Of a stretch of DNA of 6,921 nt, positions 5,480-6,921 are shown one piece after another. The stretch covers positions 1-6,921 of the forward strand of contig JAJZJJ010000155.1 in NCBI GenBank assembly GCA_021810175.1, written 5' to 3'. This DNA comes from Acidobacteriota bacterium (lineage in GTDB: Bacteria; Acidobacteriota; Terriglobia; Terriglobales; Acidobacteriaceae). A program made the translations under genes and the position numbers. A model generated the notes under the pieces. It saw only the letters and a list, made by a program, of their open reading frames with translations. It searched no databases and was not told where the DNA came from. Within the stretch, counting starts at the first letter, position 1, and every line of letters starts with the position of its first letter.

Positions 5480-6921
5480 TCAGCTGCCGGCTGCTCCGCT
5501 TTCCGCACTTCGGCGACTCACCGGCTCCATCGGCAGCACCATCCGGAACACCGTCCCCGTCGCCGCCCCGCCGGTCCCCGCCGTCCGGCTTCGGAACCGG
5601 ATGCTCCCGCCGCCCTTCTCCGCGATGCTCCGCGTCACCCACAGCCCCAACCCCGTCCCAATCTCCTGCTTCGTCGTAAAAAACGGCGTGAACAGGCTCC
5701 CCCGAATCGCCGCCGGAATCCCCGCCCCCCGGTCGCACACCAAAATGCTCACCCCTTGGGCTTCCGTCTTCCCCATCCGCACCCGCCGCATCCGCACCAG
5801 CACCGCCCCCGGCGACGGCGACGCGTCAATCGCATTCACCACCAGATTCGACAGCGCCTGCCGAATCTCCCCCTGCAGCCCACGTATGCGCATCGCTTCC
5901 GGCGCATCCACAACGCAGCTGATCCTTCGCGGCTGCATCCGCCGTTCGAACATCTCCACAATCGACCGCGCCGCCGCCGCCACATCGAACTCCGTCGGCT
6001 GCGCCGTGTCCCGATAGAACCCCAGCGTCTGCTGCGCAATCAGCGAAACCCGCTTCAGCTCCTCGTCCGCCAGCTCCAGCTGCCGCCGCACCTCCGCTGG
6101 AGTCCCCTCGTTCGTCTTCGCCAGGTAAATCAGGTTCCCCACCGCCTCCAGCGGATTGTTGATCTCGTGCGCAATCGTCGCCGCCATCCGTCCCGTTGCC
6201 GCCAGCTTCTCCGTCTGCCGCAGAGCCTGCTCCTGATTCTTCCGGGTCGTGATGTCCTGCACTGTACCCACCATCCCCGTCAGCTGGCTCGCATCTTCCG
6301 CGCCATGCAGCGGAACCCCATGCGCTACCACCCAGCGCATGCTGCCATCCGGCCGCTGCACCCGGTACTCCGTCGTGTATGAGGCGCCCGTGTCGAGCGC
6401 ATGCCGTAGCGCCTCCGCTGTCCCGTCCTGGTCCTCCGCCACCACCGCGCGCTCCCGCAACAGGCTCCGTGCCACCGGCCGGTGCGCCTCCCATCCGAAA
6501 ATCTCCGCCGCCCGCTCGTCCAGATCCAGCATGTCCGTTCCCGGATTCCAGGTCCACGTTCCCAGCTGCCCCGCCTCCAGCGCCAGTCGCAGCCGCCGCT
6601 CGTTCTCCAGCCCCGCTCTTTCCTCCGCACGCTCCCGCGTCACATCGCGAAAGAAGATCGAGATCCCCTCCTCCGCCGGATAAGCCCGAACCGCGAACCA
6701 GCGATCCAGCGGCGCAAAACACGTCACAAACTGCCGCGGCCGCCGCTCGTTCATCACGATTTCGTACTCGGTCTGGAACTGCGTTCCCAGCGCCTCCGGA
6801 TAGACATCCCAAAGGCTCCGCCCCAGCAGGTTCCGCTTCGTCGCGATGATGCGGGCGGCGTGCTCGTTCAAAAACTGGCACTTCCATTCCCGGTCCAGCA
6901 GCACCACCGCATCCGACGTGC
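5480..6921 (-). CDS. PAS-domain sensor histidine kinase, 5' end beyond window
   Basis: The C-terminal 480 residues of a sensor kinase; the frame stays open to the window edge (…TSDAVVLLDREW), so the GTG at 6907 is internal to a PAS domain and is not the start. Numbering from that GTG, the order is: PAS domain 1 (to about 97, ending ISIFFRDVTRERAEERA), PAS domain 2 (about 105-225, with LGTWTWNPGTDMLDLDERA, YRVQRPDGSMRWVVAHGVPL and VQDITTRKNQEQ), a dimerisation/phosphoacceptor helix with the H-box IAHEINNPLEA (phosphorylated His247, codon 6167-6169), then the ATPase domain with N-box LSNLVVNAIDAS, G1 box CDRGAGIP, F-box FTPFFTTK and G2 box GTGLGL. All catalytic boxes look intact. No membrane helix is visible in this part, so sensing may be cytosolic or the sensor lies upstream. 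No response regulator lies downstream; any partner is upstream or elsewhere. Signal sensed is unknown. Confidence 0.95.
   Translation of the reverse strand, partial: TSDAVVLLDREWKCQFLNEHAARIIATKRNLLGRSLWDVYPEALGTQFQTEYEIVMNERRPRQFVTCFAPLDRWFAVRAYPAEEGISIFFRDVTRERAEERAGLENERRLRLALEAGQLGTWTWNPGTDMLDLDERAAEIFGWEAHRPVARSLLRERAVVAEDQDGTAEALRHALDTGASYTTEYRVQRPDGSMRWVVAHGVPLHGAEDASQLTGMVGTVQDITTRKNQEQALRQTEKLAATGRMAATIAHEINNPLEAVGNLIYLAKTNEGTPAEVRRQLELADEELKRVSLIAQQTLGFYRDTAQPTEFDVAAAARSIVEMFERRMQPRRISCVVDAPEAMRIRGLQGEIRQALSNLVVNAIDASPSPGAVLVRMRRVRMGKTEAQGVSILVCDRGAGIPAAIRGSLFTPFFTTKQEIGTGLGLWVTRSIAEKGGGSIRFRSRTAGTGGAATGTVFRMVLPMEPVSRRSAESGAAGS

Noticed and set aside
4853..6382. A 509-codon plus-strand open frame opposite the kinase and small membrane gene
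   Set aside because: Low-complexity Arg/Pro/His-rich translation crossing several clear minus-strand gene boundaries; an antisense artefact.

Overview
The window is a GC-rich bacterial chromosomal segment with ordinary housekeeping and membrane genes and no sign of mobile DNA, CRISPR or RNA genes. The suggestion of an acidobacterium (Terriglobia-like) is an inference. It rests on the style of the S1 tail, on a LysW-like zinc ribbon beside a secreted carboxypeptidase-regulatory-like protein, on a LolA-like secreted protein of a kind I associate with that phylum, and on high GC at third codon positions. No database search was possible.

Left part (1-1844): the 3' four-fifths or so of rpsA (ribosomal protein S1, last four S1 domains) runs rightward and ends at a perfect 12-bp hairpin with A and T flanks, which can terminate transcription in both directions. 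Facing it is a leftward two-gene unit. The first gene is a 62-aa LysW-like zinc-ribbon protein with an acidic tail. It overlaps, by a GTGA stop/start, a small exported protein with a carboxypeptidase-regulatory-like beta-sandwich.

Middle (1845-3156): a spacer of about 520 bp without a convincing gene separates the LysW-like unit from a divergent rightward gene for a rhomboid-fold membrane protein. Every catalytic residue I can align in that protein is replaced (S to W, H to Q, N to E), so it looks like a rhomboid pseudoprotease. It converges on the next leftward group across a short GC-rich hairpin region.

Right part (3157-6921): four leftward genes. In transcription order they are a PAS-PAS sensor histidine kinase cut by the window end, a 70-aa two-helix membrane protein of the DUF2892/YgaP-like type, an EamA-type ten-helix transporter, and a secreted LolA-like protein 27 bp behind the transporter. 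The transporter and the LolA-like protein probably form an operon. The spacer between kinase and small membrane gene holds two 13-bp direct repeats, each inside a short inverted repeat.

The most interesting points are the inactive rhomboid, the LysW homologue lacking the canonical C-terminal EDWGE carrier end, and the translational coupling of that protein to an exported partner.
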